NCBI GenBank assembly: GCA_964574335.1 | Contig: CAZNNH010000086.1 | Coordinates: 1-23,715, forward strand | DNA length: 23,715 nucleotides | Origin: CAZNNH01 sp964574335 | Lineage (GTDB): Bacteria; Acidobacteriota; Vicinamibacteria; Fen-336 | Reading direction: 5' to 3' | Shown: piece by piece, positions 15,168 to 23,414 of the stretch | Layout: each line of letters opens with the position of its first letter | How positions within the stretch are numbered: position 1 is the stretch's first letter | Position numbers and translations under genes: made by a program | Notes under the pieces: generated by a model | Told to the model about the DNA's origin: nothing | Databases searched by the model: none | Seen by the model: only the letters and a program-made list of their open reading frames with translations

Positions 15168-16532
15168 ATGCGCTTGCCTGTTCTGGCCCTGGCCGTCTCG
15201 TTGGCCGCATTGCCCCAGGGGGCCGAGGCCGATCGGCTCTCGGTCCCCTATCAGATGTTCCGGCTCCGAAACGGCCTCACCGTGATCGTGCACGAGGACC
15301 ATTCCGCTCCCATCGCCAGCGTGAACTGCTGGTACCACGTGGGCTCGGGTCGGGAGGTCCCCGGTCGCACCGGCTTCGCCCACCTGTTCGAGCACCTGAT
15401 GTTCGAGGGGTCGGAGCACGTCCCGGAAGGGGCCTTCGATCGCTGGCTCGAGGCGGTGGGCGGAGACAACAACGGCTCCACCAACAACGACCGGACCAAC
15501 TACTGGGAGCAGGTGCCGTCGAACGCCCTGGAGATACCGCTGTTCCTGGAGTCGGATCGGATGGGTTACCTGCTCGGGGCGATGTCGCCGGCCACCGTGG
15601 ACGGCCAGCGAGACGTGGTGAAGAACGAGAAGCGCCAGTCGTACGAGAACCGTCCCTACGGAAGGGTCTGGGAGATGCTGCCCGCCGCCCTGTTCCCGGC
15701 GGGCCACCCGTACTCCTGGCCGGTGATCGGCTCGATGGCCGACCTCTCCGCGGCCAGCTACGAGGACGTGGTGAGCTTCTTCAAGTCCTGGTATGGGCCC
15801 GCCAACGCCAGCCTGGTGATCGCCGGCGACGTCAAGGCCTCCGAGGTGAGGGCCCTGGCCGAGAAGTGGTTCGGCGAGATCCCCGAGAGCCAGCCGGTCG
15901 AGCCCCTGGTCCCGCGGCCGGTGGTCCTGAAGGCGGAGAAGCGGCTGGTGCTCGAGGATCGGGTCCAGCTTCCACGCCTCTACCTGGCCTGGCCGGCGCC
16001 GCCCGCGTACTCGGCGTCCGGCGCGGCCGTGGATGCGCTGGCGGGCGTGCTCGCCGAGGGCAAGAACTCACGCCTCTACAAGCGCCTGGTCTACGACCTG
16101 CAGGTGGCCCAGGACGTGAGCGCGTTCCAGGACACGGGCGCCCTCGCCTCGGTGTTCCTGGTGATCGTCACCGCGCGGACCGGGCACGGCCTCGAGGAGA
16201 TTCGCGGCCTGGTGGACCAGGAGATCGAGCGCCTGCAGGGAGCGCCCCCCACCGAGCGGGAGCTCGTCCGCTTCCAGAACCGGACCGAGGCCGGCTACTA
16301 CGACGCCCTCGAGCGGGTGGGTGGCTTCGGAGGGAAGGCGGACCGGCTCAACGACTACTACTTCTACACCGGAGATCCCGACTACTTCGAGGAGGACCTG
16401 GCCCGCTATCGCGCCCTCGCCCCGAGCGACGTGCAGGCGGCGGCGTTTTCCTACCTGACGAAGGGACGGGTGACGATCTCGGTGGTGCCCGAAGGGCGCC
16501 GCGAGCTCGCCGTTGCGGAGGTGAGCCAGTGA
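15168..16532 (+). CDS. M16 family zinc metallopeptidase, catalytic subunit (pair 2)
   Basis: 454 aa with a signal peptide (residues 1-22). The zinc motif is intact: H72-L-F-E75-H76, with distal Glu E154 (VVKNEKRQSYE). M16 N- and C-domain landmarks follow (PYSWPVIGSMADLSAASYED, ASLVIAGDV, GKNSRLYKRLVYDLQVAQ). It is a paralogue, not a copy, of the 3219 gene. Likely role is cleavage of short or unfolded peptides in the periplasm with its inactive partner. Ribosome site GGAGGA lies before ATG 15168. The TGA overlaps the GTG of the partner (GTGA). A TAGACT (15100-15105) right after the repeat cluster could be a -10 box, but no -35 is clear. Confidence 0.93.
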   Translation: MRLPVLALAVSLAALPQGAEADRLSVPYQMFRLRNGLTVIVHEDHSAPIASVNCWYHVGSGREVPGRTGFAHLFEHLMFEGSEHVPEGAFDRWLEAVGGDNNGSTNNDRTNYWEQVPSNALEIPLFLESDRMGYLLGAMSPATVDGQRDVVKNEKRQSYENRPYGRVWEMLPAALFPAGHPYSWPVIGSMADLSAASYEDVVSFFKSWYGPANASLVIAGDVKASEVRALAEKWFGEIPESQPVEPLVPRPVVLKAEKRLVLEDRVQLPRLYLAWPAPPAYSASGAAVDALAGVLAEGKNSRLYKRLVYDLQVAQDVSAFQDTGALASVFLVIVTARTGHGLEEIRGLVDQEIERLQGAPPTERELVRFQNRTEAGYYDALERVGGFGGKADRLNDYYFYTGDPDYFEEDLARYRALAPSDVQAAAFSYLTKGRVTISVVPEGRRELAVAEVSQ

Positions 16533-17995
16533 CTGGAAGCGGAGCCGTCACCCGCCGTTGCCTCGCTCTTCTCTCGTTGCTGGCGCTCTGCGCGTCGCCC
16601 GGCCTGGCCGAGGTCGACCGGAGCCATCCGCCCCAGCCGGAACCGGTCCGACCGCTCGAGCTTCCGCCCCTCCACCGGCACACCCTGTCGAACGGCCTGC
16701 CGGTGCTGCTGGTGGAGCAGCACGAGGTGCCGGTGGTCGAGCTGGTGCTGGTGGTCCGGGCCGGCGCCACCGCCGATCCCGCGGGCTCCGAGGGCCTGGC
16801 ACACATGACCGCCGCGATGCTCGACGAGGGCGCCGGCGGCAAGGACGCGTTGGCCCTCGCCGATGCCGTGGACTTCCTGGGCGCCGAGCTCCAGACGGAC
16901 TCGGACTGGGACTTCGCCAGCATCCGTTCGCGGGTGCCGGTCTCACGGCTCGAGGCGGCGCTGCCGCTCTTCGCCGACGTGGCGTTGCGGCCCGACTTCC
17001 CCGAGGCCGAGCTCGAGCGTCTCCGGAAGGAAGCCCTCACCAACCTGCTGCAGGCCCGCGACGTTCCCGGACGGATCGCATCCCGGGCGCTGTGGAAGGC
17101 GGTCTTCGGCGTCGGCCACCGCTACGGGCGTCCCGAGAACGGGGACGTGGCCTCCCTGTCGCGGCTGCGCGTCGAGGAGCTGCGGGCCTTCTACGCTCAA
17201 CGTTACTCCCCGGCGACCGCTTCCCTGGTGGTGGTGGGAGACGTGGGTGCCGAGGTGGTGCCGGTGCTCGAGAGCGCCTTCGGTGCCTGGCCCCGCCCGG
17301 CCTCCGCGCCCGCCGAGGTTGCCGTCGCCGCGCCGCCCCAGGTGAAGGGGCGCTCGATCCTCCTCGTCGACAAGCCCGGCGCCCCCCAGTCCGTGCTTCG
17401 GCTCGGTCGGGTCGGTCCCTCGTGGCAGGACCCCCGGTACACGGCCGGCGAGGTGATGAACACGCTCCTGGGCGGGTCCTTCACCTCGCGGCTCAACGAC
17501 AACCTGCGGGAGCAGCACGGGTACACGTACGGTGCCCGATCCGGGCTGCTGCGCCTGCGCAGCGGCGGCCTGTTCCTGGCCGGCGCCGACGTCCAGGCCG
17601 ACAAGACCGTGCCGGCGGTGAGCGAGATCTTCAAGGAGCTCGATCGCATCGCCACCCCGGCCTCCGACGACGAGGTGGCCAGGGCCCGCAGCTACGCGGC
17701 GCTCGGGTTCGCCGCCGAGTTCGAGACCACCCGGCAGGTGGCTCGCCACATCGTCGACCAGGTCGTCTACGACCTGCCCGACGACTTCTTCGAGGCCTTC
17801 GTTCCCAAGGCGCTGGCCGTCGATGCCGCGGCGCTGCAGGCGGCGGCCCGGGCGGATATCGACACCGGCTCGATCGTCCTGGTGGTGGTGGGCGACCGCG
17901 CCACGGTGGAGGATCCGCTGCGGTCCCTCGGGCTCGGCGACGTCGTTACCCTCAGCGTCGACGACGTGATGGGCGAGGCGCCCAAGATCGAGTAG
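16529..17995 (+). CDS. M16 family peptidase homologue, non-catalytic subunit (pair 2)
   Basis: 488 aa from GTG 16529, overlapping the catalytic gene by 4 bp. Signal peptide is residues ~1-27. The aligned zinc motif reads H92-M-T-A95-A96, so the first His is kept but the catalytic Glu and second His are Ala; it cannot bind zinc normally. The substrate-side Arg/Tyr signature is retained (NLREQHGYTYGARS). Compared with pair 1 the lost residues are different (His-Ala-Ala here, Asp-Gly-Arg there), showing that the two pairs decayed separately or diverged long ago. A long open frame continues upstream antiparallel to gene logic, but the overlap start and signal peptide decide for 16529. Expected to form a periplasmic heterodimer with the 15168 product. 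Confidence 0.91.
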   Translation: MTGSGAVTRRCLALLSLLALCASPGLAEVDRSHPPQPEPVRPLELPPLHRHTLSNGLPVLLVEQHEVPVVELVLVVRAGATADPAGSEGLAHMTAAMLDEGAGGKDALALADAVDFLGAELQTDSDWDFASIRSRVPVSRLEAALPLFADVALRPDFPEAELERLRKEALTNLLQARDVPGRIASRALWKAVFGVGHRYGRPENGDVASLSRLRVEELRAFYAQRYSPATASLVVVGDVGAEVVPVLESAFGAWPRPASAPAEVAVAAPPQVKGRSILLVDKPGAPQSVLRLGRVGPSWQDPRYTAGEVMNTLLGGSFTSRLNDNLREQHGYTYGARSGLLRLRSGGLFLAGADVQADKTVPAVSEIFKELDRIATPASDDEVARARSYAALGFAAEFETTRQVARHIVDQVVYDLPDDFFEAFVPKALAVDAAALQAAARADIDTGSIVLVVVGDRATVEDPLRSLGLGDVVTLSVDDVMGEAPKIE

Positions 17996-18001
17996 CCGGC
18001 C

Positions 18002-18589
18002 ATGCACCCGGCCGTGGCCAGGTTGCTGACCGCGCCCGCCGCCGAGGACCTCTGGCGGCTGCGCGGTGATCTCCTCGAGAAGGGCGTCGCCCGGGGCGCC
18101 GCGGTGTGGGGCGTGGTGGACGCCTTCCAGCGCTACCTGGACACGCTGGCCACCTCCACCTCGTCCCGCGACTACAGCGAGCTGGCGTCGCTTCTGGACA
18201 TCTCGGCGGTGGGCGGGGTGCTGCTCGAGAACGCCCTCGAGACGCGCACTTGCCAGGAGCTGGCCGAGCGCGTGTTCACCGGGGCGCTCAGCGAGGGGCT
18301 GATGGTGCTGGCCACCCGCCAGCACGTCAAGGCCTGGGAGCAGGAGCTGTGCGTCGTCTATCGCGAGGGGGCCTGGTTCCTGTACCAGGAGCTGTGGGCC
18401 TGGGCCGAAGAGCAGAATCCGAGTCTCCCCGCCGCCGAGCGGCGGAAGCTGCTGGACGGCCTGCTGGCGCCGGTGCTGGACCCGGAGGTGCGTGGCCTGG
18501 CCAAGGCCGCCCTGGTGGGCCGCCTCTTCCAGTTGTTGCTGGTGATCCGGTTGGCCCAGGCGCTGGCGTCCTCTGGGGAAGAGGGGTGA
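18002..18589 (+). CDS. Uncharacterised helical protein
   Basis: 195 aa, 6 nt after the M16 stop and 4 nt before the next methyltransferase, so clearly in the same operon. It has no signal peptide and looks fully helical: repeated amphipathic segments (LRGDLLEKGVARGAAVWGVVDAF, LSEGLMVLATRQHVKAWEQEL, LAKAALVGRLFQLLLVIRLAQAL), many Leu/Ala/Glu and conserved-looking Trp (W18, W36, W112). The last ~25 residues are hydrophobic and could be a membrane-proximal helix. I do not recognise a family. No strong ribosome site is seen before ATG 18002, which fits translational coupling. Codon and amino acid composition match a genuine gene, and the other frames here are Arg/Pro-rich. Confidence 0.75.
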   Translation: MHPAVARLLTAPAAEDLWRLRGDLLEKGVARGAAVWGVVDAFQRYLDTLATSTSSRDYSELASLLDISAVGGVLLENALETRTCQELAERVFTGALSEGLMVLATRQHVKAWEQELCVVYREGAWFLYQELWAWAEEQNPSLPAAERRKLLDGLLAPVLDPEVRGLAKAALVGRLFQLLLVIRLAQALASSGEEG

Positions 18590-18593
18590 GCCG

Positions 18594-19358
18594 ATGACCA
18601 AGAAGCGCCGCAAGGAGTGGTTCGACGACGAGGCGTTCTGGCGCTCCCTCTACCTCTTCATGTTCGGCCCCGAGCGCTTCGCGGCCGCGGTCTCGGAGGT
18701 CGACCAGGCGCTGTCCTTGATGAAGCCGCCGGGCAAGGTCGCCCTCGACCTCTGCTGCGGGCCGGGCCGCTTCGCCCTTCCCCTGGCCCGGCGCGGCTAC
18801 CGGGTGACGGGGGTCGATCGGACCCGCTTCCTCCTCGACAAGGCCCGGGCTCGGGGCCGCCGTGCCGGCCTCGAGGTCGAATGGGTCCTCGCCGACATGC
18901 GCGACTTCGTGCGGCCCGAGACCTACCACGTGGTCTTCAACATGTCCACGTCGTTCGGGTACTTCGACGCCAGGGACGAGGACGTGGCGGTGCTCGGCAA
19001 CGTGTTCCAGAGCCTGCGCCCCGGCGGCGTCCTGCTGATGGACGTGACCGGCAAGGAGACCTTGGCCCGCATCTTTCAGCCCACCACCTCCGACGTGCTC
19101 CCGGACGGCTCCCGGCTGGTACAGGTGCACGAGGTCTTCGACGGCTTTTCGCGGGTGCGCAACGAGTGGATCCTGATCCGCAAGGGCCGGGCCCGGAGCT
19201 TCCGATTCCACCACACGCTCTACTCCGGCCAGGAGCTGATCGATCGCCTGACGGGCGTCGGGTTCGGCGAGGTTCGGCTGTTCGGCAGCCTGGAGGGAGA
19301 GGAGTACGGGACCCAGGCGATCCGGCTGGTGGCGGTGGCGCGCAAGCCAGGCCGATGA
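18594..19358 (+). CDS. Class I SAM-dependent methyltransferase
   Basis: 254 aa. Motif I VALDLCCGPGRFALPLA (~49-65) is followed by VTGVDRTRFLLDKAR with the acidic ribose-binding Asp, VEWVLADMRDF (motif III), FNMSTSFGYF (motif IV region) and SLRPGGVLLMDVTGKE (post-motif). The N-terminus (KKRRKEWFDDEAFWRSLYLFMF) and length are typical of a stand-alone small-molecule or lipid methyltransferase class (Methyltransf_25-like). GAGGGGTGAG overlaps the previous stop and serves as ribosome site. It is the last gene of the M16 pair-2 operon. Substrate unknown. Confidence 0.87.
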   Translation: MTKKRRKEWFDDEAFWRSLYLFMFGPERFAAAVSEVDQALSLMKPPGKVALDLCCGPGRFALPLARRGYRVTGVDRTRFLLDKARARGRRAGLEVEWVLADMRDFVRPETYHVVFNMSTSFGYFDARDEDVAVLGNVFQSLRPGGVLLMDVTGKETLARIFQPTTSDVLPDGSRLVQVHEVFDGFSRVRNEWILIRKGRARSFRFHHTLYSGQELIDRLTGVGFGEVRLFGSLEGEEYGTQAIRLVAVARKPGR

Positions 19359-19367
19359 CGTTGGGCG

Positions 19368-19390
19368 CGAGGCGTCGGCCCGGCGCCTCG
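19368..19390 (+). terminator. Hairpin after the M16 pair-2 operon
   Basis: CGAGGCG (19368-19374), 9-nt loop, CGCCTCG (19384-19390), beginning 10 nt after the methyltransferase stop. Seven perfect pairs but no T tract; likely a terminator or 3'-end hairpin. Confidence 0.45.
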
Positions 19391-19527
19391 AGGTTACCCC
19401 TCGTTCGGCCAACGGTGCCACACTAGAGACAGGACACCCAGTCGAGACCGTTGGCCCGAGACGCCGTGCCGGTCTGGTTGGCGGCGGTCCGAAGCGAGAA
19501 GGGTGCCCAGGAAGGAGTCAGACGAAT

Positions 19528-20094
19528 ATGCGGAAGACGTCTTTGGTGCTGGCGGGTGTGGCGCTGCTGTCGTTGGCCGGGGCTCGGGCTCGGGCTCAGG
19601 AGCCGGAGCGTTTCCAGGCCTGGGCCGTGAACCTGAGCAACGTGGCGACGGGTGCCAGCAGTCAGGTGGACATCGTCATCGAGCGCTGGTCGTCGGACGC
19701 CGAGCGGGACCGGCTGGTGGCGGCCTTCCAGAAGGGTCAGGACGCGCTGCTCCGGGAGCTTCAGAAGATCAAGCCGCGGGCCGGCTACTTCAAGCTCCCC
19801 GACCGGGTCGGCTGGGACATCATGTTCGCGCGTCAGGTCCCCGGTGAGGATGGCGGACAGGAGATCCTGCTGCTGACGGATCGACGCATCGACTTCTGGG
19901 AGGCCCGGGAGCGGCCGCGCTCCATCGACTACCCGTTCACGCTGATCGAGCTGCACATCGACAAGAACGGCGAAGGCCAGGGGCAGGCTTCGGTGGCCAC
20001 CAAGATCACCTACAGCAAGAAGAAGAACGTCCTCGAGCTGGAGAACTTCACCTCCGAGCCGGTGCGGCTGCAGAAGGTCGAGAAGGTCGGCTAG
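19528..20094 (+). CDS. Conserved exported protein of unknown function (Acidobacteriota-type)
   Basis: 188 aa with a clear signal peptide (residues 1-23, ARARA-QE). The mature part starts FQAWAVNLSNVATGASSQVD and includes IVIERWSSDAERDRLVAAF, RVGWDIMFARQ, ILLLTDRRIDFWEARERPRS, DYPFTLIELHIDKNGEGQG and NVLELENFTSEPVRL. I associate this pattern with a frequent, uncharacterised periplasmic protein in Acidobacteriota genomes; it is one basis for the taxonomic guess. It is predicted to be beta-rich with one helix, without cysteines or catalytic motifs. AAGGAG (19512-19517) supports ATG 19528. The next gene starts 5 nt after its stop, so the two are co-transcribed. A TAGAGA at 19424-19429 may belong to a promoter, but no -35 is evident. 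Confidence 0.82.
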   Translation: MRKTSLVLAGVALLSLAGARARAQEPERFQAWAVNLSNVATGASSQVDIVIERWSSDAERDRLVAAFQKGQDALLRELQKIKPRAGYFKLPDRVGWDIMFARQVPGEDGGQEILLLTDRRIDFWEARERPRSIDYPFTLIELHIDKNGEGQGQASVATKITYSKKKNVLELENFTSEPVRLQKVEKVG

Positions 20095-20099
20095 CGGAC

Positions 20100-21743
20100 A
20101 TGAGCCTGGGGAGCCGGCTGCTGGCCTGCCTGGCCCGGCTCCCCCCGGCTCGGTCCCGTCAGGTCAGCGTGGAGCTGGACCTGGCGGTCCCGGCCTCGGA
20201 TGGCGCTGCGCTCCTCACCGACCGCTACTACCCGGTCAGCGAGCCGGCGGCGCCGGCGGTGCTGGTGCGAACCCCCTACGGGCGCCGCTCGCTCGGCCTC
20301 GTTGGCCGAGTCTTCGCCGAGCGGGGCTACCAGGTCCTGATTCAGAGCGTGCGGGGGACGTTCGGCTCCGGGGGCCGCTTCGACGCCTTCCGCGACGAGG
20401 AGGCCGACGGGCGGGCGACCCTGGAGTGGCTTTTCCGACAACCCTGGTTCGGGGGGCGGGTGGGGACGTACGGTCCCAGCTACCTCGGCTTCGTCCAGTG
20501 GGCCATGGCCGGGGCCACCCCGGGCCGCCCCGATGCGCTGGCCATCCAGGTCGCGGCCTCCAACCGCCGCGGTCCCCTGTACCCGGGGGAGTCCTTCGCC
20601 CTCGACTTCGCCCTCACCTGGATCCACACCCTCGCCGTCCAGGAGCGGCCCGCCTGGCGGGTTGTCTGGGAAGGCCTTCGGCGCCGGCGTACGCTGCGGC
20701 CGGCGCTCGCCCACCTCCCCCTCTGCGAGGTCGACCGCCTGGCGGTCGGACGGCGAGTCGGCTTCTTCCAGGACTGGCTGCAGCACACCTCTCCGGAGGA
20801 CCCCTTCTGGGCCCGCATCGACCACGGCCGTCGCGTCGGAGCCGTCGACAGCCCGGTGTGCCTGGTCGGCGGCTTCTACGACTACTTCTTGCCGGCGCTG
20901 CTCTCCGACTACCGCGCGCTGCGGGCCGCCGGTCGGCGTCCCCACCTCACCCTCGGCCCCTGGGCGCACGCCGACCTCGGGCCCGTGCTGACCGGCCTGC
21001 GCGAGTCGCTGGCCTGGTTCGACACCCACCTTCGTGGAGATCCCTCCCGGCGGCGCGAGTCACCGGTGCGGGTCTTCGTGATGGGGAGCCGACGCTGGAT
21101 CGACCTGCCCGACTGGCCACCCGCGGCCACGGCCGCTCGCCTCTACCTGCACCCGGACCGAGCGCTTCGACGCGACCCGTCGGGTGCCTCGCCCCCGGAC
21201 CGGTACGACTACGACCCGGCCCGGCCGACCCCGGCGGTGGGCGGAGCGGTGATCGGCCGCCACGCCGGCCCCAAGGACAACCGCCGGCTGGAGTCGCGGG
21301 CCGACGTCCTGACCTACACCAGCCCCCCGCTCGACGAGGACCTGGAGGTGATCGGCGAGGTGACGGCCGAGCTGCACGTGCGCTCCAGCCTGGGACACAC
21401 GGACTTCTTCGCCCGGCTGTGCGACGTGGCGCCGGGCGGGCGCTCCACTAACCTCTGCGACGCCCTGGTGCGGCTGTGGCCCGGGCGGCTCCCGCTGGAC
21501 CCCGGCGGTGTCTGTCGCGTCGACGTCGCCCTCGGGGCGACGGCCTGCTGCTTCCGGAGGGGACACCGGGTGAGGCTGCAGATCTCGAGCGGGGCACACC
21601 CCCGCTTCGCCCGGAACCTGGGTTGCGGGGAGCCTCTCGCCACCGCGACCACGATGAAGGTGGCGCGCCAGGAGGTCTTCCACGATCCCGAGCACCCCTC
21701 GGTGCTGGTGCTGCCGATGCATACCCGCCGCCCGGGGACATGA
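20100..21743 (+). CDS. CocE/NonD family alpha/beta hydrolase (X-Pro dipeptidyl-peptidase S15-like)
   Basis: 547 aa. The serine-hydrolase triad is visible: S127 in GTYGPSYLGFVQW, D261 in GGFYDYFLPAL and H290 in LGPWAHADL. The C-terminal jelly-roll domain of S15/CocE enzymes (~340-540) shows LTYTSPPLDEDLEVIGEV, DFFARLCDVAPGGRSTNL and GHRVRLQISSGAHPRFARN. The family hydrolyses amide or ester bonds (Xaa-Pro peptides, cocaine-type esters, acylated compounds). There is no clear signal peptide, only a short amphipathic start, so it may be cytoplasmic. The final residues (RPGT-stop) lie within a palindromic repeat starting at 21734, as with the M20 gene. That suggests the 3' end was changed by repeat insertion. 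Confidence 0.92.
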   Translation: MSLGSRLLACLARLPPARSRQVSVELDLAVPASDGAALLTDRYYPVSEPAAPAVLVRTPYGRRSLGLVGRVFAERGYQVLIQSVRGTFGSGGRFDAFRDEEADGRATLEWLFRQPWFGGRVGTYGPSYLGFVQWAMAGATPGRPDALAIQVAASNRRGPLYPGESFALDFALTWIHTLAVQERPAWRVVWEGLRRRRTLRPALAHLPLCEVDRLAVGRRVGFFQDWLQHTSPEDPFWARIDHGRRVGAVDSPVCLVGGFYDYFLPALLSDYRALRAAGRRPHLTLGPWAHADLGPVLTGLRESLAWFDTHLRGDPSRRRESPVRVFVMGSRRWIDLPDWPPAATAARLYLHPDRALRRDPSGASPPDRYDYDPARPTPAVGGAVIGRHAGPKDNRRLESRADVLTYTSPPLDEDLEVIGEVTAELHVRSSLGHTDFFARLCDVAPGGRSTNLCDALVRLWPGRLPLDPGGVCRVDVALGATACCFRRGHRVRLQISSGAHPRFARNLGCGEPLATATTMKVARQEVFHDPEHPSVLVLPMHTRRPGT

Positions 21744-21787
21744 CCGGGCTTTCTCTGCCTCGCCGTGGAAGCCCGGATCGTGTCCCC
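21734..21787. repeat. Palindromic GGGGACATGACC element, site 2
   Basis: Left arm GGGGACATGACCGGGCTTTC (21734-21753), short loop, right arm GAAGCCCGGATCGTGTCCCC (21768-21787). The inner stem (GGGCTTTC/GAAGCCC) differs from site 1 unit 1 (CGAATCC/GGATTCG) yet remains paired. The element supplies the stop codon of the CocE/NonD gene. Confidence 0.88.
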
Positions 21788-21798
21788 CGTGCCGGTCG

Positions 21799-21873
21799 CC
21801 GCTATCGAGCGGGGGGCTCCCGCCCCCCGATCCCCCGGACCCGAACCAGGGACTTCCGACGTCGCGTCCAGCG
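21799..21873 (+). repeat. Repeat B, left copy of ~75-bp inverted repeat
   Basis: The first 47 bp (21799-21845) match the reverse complement of 23669-23715 with a single mismatch; similarity continues with substitutions and a small gap to ~21873 (TTCCGACGTCGCGTCC against TTCCGACATCGCGTCT). It contains a 7-bp GC hairpin (GGGGGGC-tccc-GCCCCCC). It ends 11 bp from the porin stop codon. Confidence 0.88.
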
Positions 21874-21883
21874 GTCGGTGGGG

Positions 21884-23206
21884 CTAGCGCTCCAGCAGCC
21901 GGGTGCGCAGCTCGAGGGCGGCGTAGAAGAAGTCCGAGTCGGGGGTCCTGGGGCTGCCTGGGACACGGTCCAGGTACGACCCCTTGAAGAGGTGGGCGTA
22001 GCCCAGCTCGATCAGGAGAAGGGGCGTCGCCTTGAAGCGGACCCGCGACTCGACGTGGTGGCCCAGGAACCGCCCGGAGCCGCCGGTTGGGTCCTGGAGT
22101 CCCGATCCCACCCAGGCGTCGCGCGCCTCGGCCAGCCAGAAGGCCCGATACGAGGCCATCACCTCCAGCCGGTCGGAGGGGGTCAGCACACCCCGCAGCC
22201 CCGGCGTCAACAGGTTGGAGCGGTAGAAGGGCCCGTAGATGCCGGTCGGGTTCAGCTCGAAGCGGCGGGCGCCGAAGAGGGTGTTGAAGCGGCCGGAGCG
22301 GTCGTCGTCGGGGTCCTGGTCGCCGCTCGCGTAGTCGAAGTGCAGGGAGAGGCGCGGCTTCCAGGGAAGGTCCAGGACGTGGGCGACCTGGGCGTGCTGG
22401 TGGTGGGCGAAGTGGTCGCGGGCGCGGTCCGAGCCGAGCTGCCAGTCGGACTCCAGCTCGTAGTCCCACTGGCTCGGGGCTGGGTCCCTGAAGAGCCGCA
22501 ACCCCAGCGTGGTGTAGCGCCGCCGCTGGACGGTCTGGTCCGCTTCGTGGACGCCCAGGTAGTAGCCGTCGATGCCGAGCCGCCGCCAGCGAAGAAGCTC
22601 GAGGTCGACCCCCCAGAAGAGCAGGTCGTTGCTGCTCGAGTCCGGCTGGCGGGGCTTGAGCGTGACCGGGCGGGTGAAGAAGGTCGTGAGGCGGAACCGG
22701 CCTTCGCGCTCCAGCCACCACCACACGCCATCGAAGCTGTTGGTGGTGTTGCGCATCCGGTTGCGCGCCAGCAGCCGCCGGTTGCCCAGGTCCAGGGTCA
22801 TCCGACCGGCTTGGAGGCGGGTGGAGAGGGAGGCGCCGAGCCAGTGGTCCGAGCCCAGCTCCAGGCCGAGCTGCTGGACGTCGAGCTGGTTGACATGCTG
22901 GGCTTCGATGGGAAACGGCTCGTCGGCCCATTCGCCGCGGGCGTCCTCCAGCTCGGCGTAGAGGCGCAGCGGCTCGAACGGGGTCTGCACCGCGAGCTGC
23001 AAGCGGGTGCGCAGGGCCAGCAGCCGGGTGGGGCCGGCCTCGTCCAGGCGGAACGGGTGGGTCAGCCTCTCGAAGCGGGTGCGCTGTTCGAGCGAGATCG
23101 AGATCCAGCGCTGGGGCTCAGCCGGCTCGGGAGCGGCCTCCTGTGGCCACGCCGGGCCGGCCAGGAGCGAGAGCAGGAGAAAGAGGGGGGCCGCCAGGCG
23201 CTTCAT
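21884..23206 (-). CDS. Alginate-export family (AlgE-like) outer-membrane beta-barrel porin
   Basis: 440 aa. Signal peptide residues 1-21 (hydrophobic LLLSLLAGPAW, then PQE). The rest is a run of amphipathic beta strands with aromatic girdles. Alginate_exp-type landmarks are visible: QAGRMTLDLGNRRLLARNRM followed by RNTTNSFDGVWWWLE, FGARRFELNPTGIYGPFYRS followed by NLLTPGLRG, and FLGHHVESRVRFKATPLLLI near the C-terminus. Length fits an 18-strand barrel. In this family only some members move alginate; many are general organic-acid or glycan porins, so the substrate is open. The frame is open upstream to 23449, but GGAG 5 nt before ATG 23206 and the signal peptide decide the start. It stands alone between inverted repeats B, in opposite orientation to the CocE/NonD gene. 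Confidence 0.87.
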   Translation of the reverse strand: MKRLAAPLFLLLSLLAGPAWPQEAAPEPAEPQRWISISLEQRTRFERLTHPFRLDEAGPTRLLALRTRLQLAVQTPFEPLRLYAELEDARGEWADEPFPIEAQHVNQLDVQQLGLELGSDHWLGASLSTRLQAGRMTLDLGNRRLLARNRMRNTTNSFDGVWWWLEREGRFRLTTFFTRPVTLKPRQPDSSSNDLLFWGVDLELLRWRRLGIDGYYLGVHEADQTVQRRRYTTLGLRLFRDPAPSQWDYELESDWQLGSDRARDHFAHHQHAQVAHVLDLPWKPRLSLHFDYASGDQDPDDDRSGRFNTLFGARRFELNPTGIYGPFYRSNLLTPGLRGVLTPSDRLEVMASYRAFWLAEARDAWVGSGLQDPTGGSGRFLGHHVESRVRFKATPLLLIELGYAHLFKGSYLDRVPGSPRTPDSDFFYAALELRTRLLER

Positions 23207-23414
23207 CCACGCTCCACGTTGCTCAGGCCTCCTCGGTCCGTCGCACCCGGTTCCCGCGCGCGGGGCGTGCTCCCGTGGCGCGAGACCGACCGATTCTACA
23301 GGCACCCGCCCGAGCCGGGGACGCGGGGGCCGGGTGCCGCGATTGACACCACACCGGGTCGCCCCTAGTGTTCCGTATCGCATGTCGTGCTGGCAGCAGC
23401 CCGAGAAGAGATCC

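Noticed and set aside
16943..18613. Long antisense open frame across M16 pair 2 and the 195-aa gene
   Set aside because: Same low-complexity His/Gly/Gln pattern; it crosses the boundary of well-supported plus-strand genes.
21830..21873. tRNA-like stretch (antisense GGACCCGAACC followed by TTCCGAC) in repeat B
   Set aside because: It resembles a T-arm, but the 5-bp stem does not pair and no acceptor or anticodon arm can be built.
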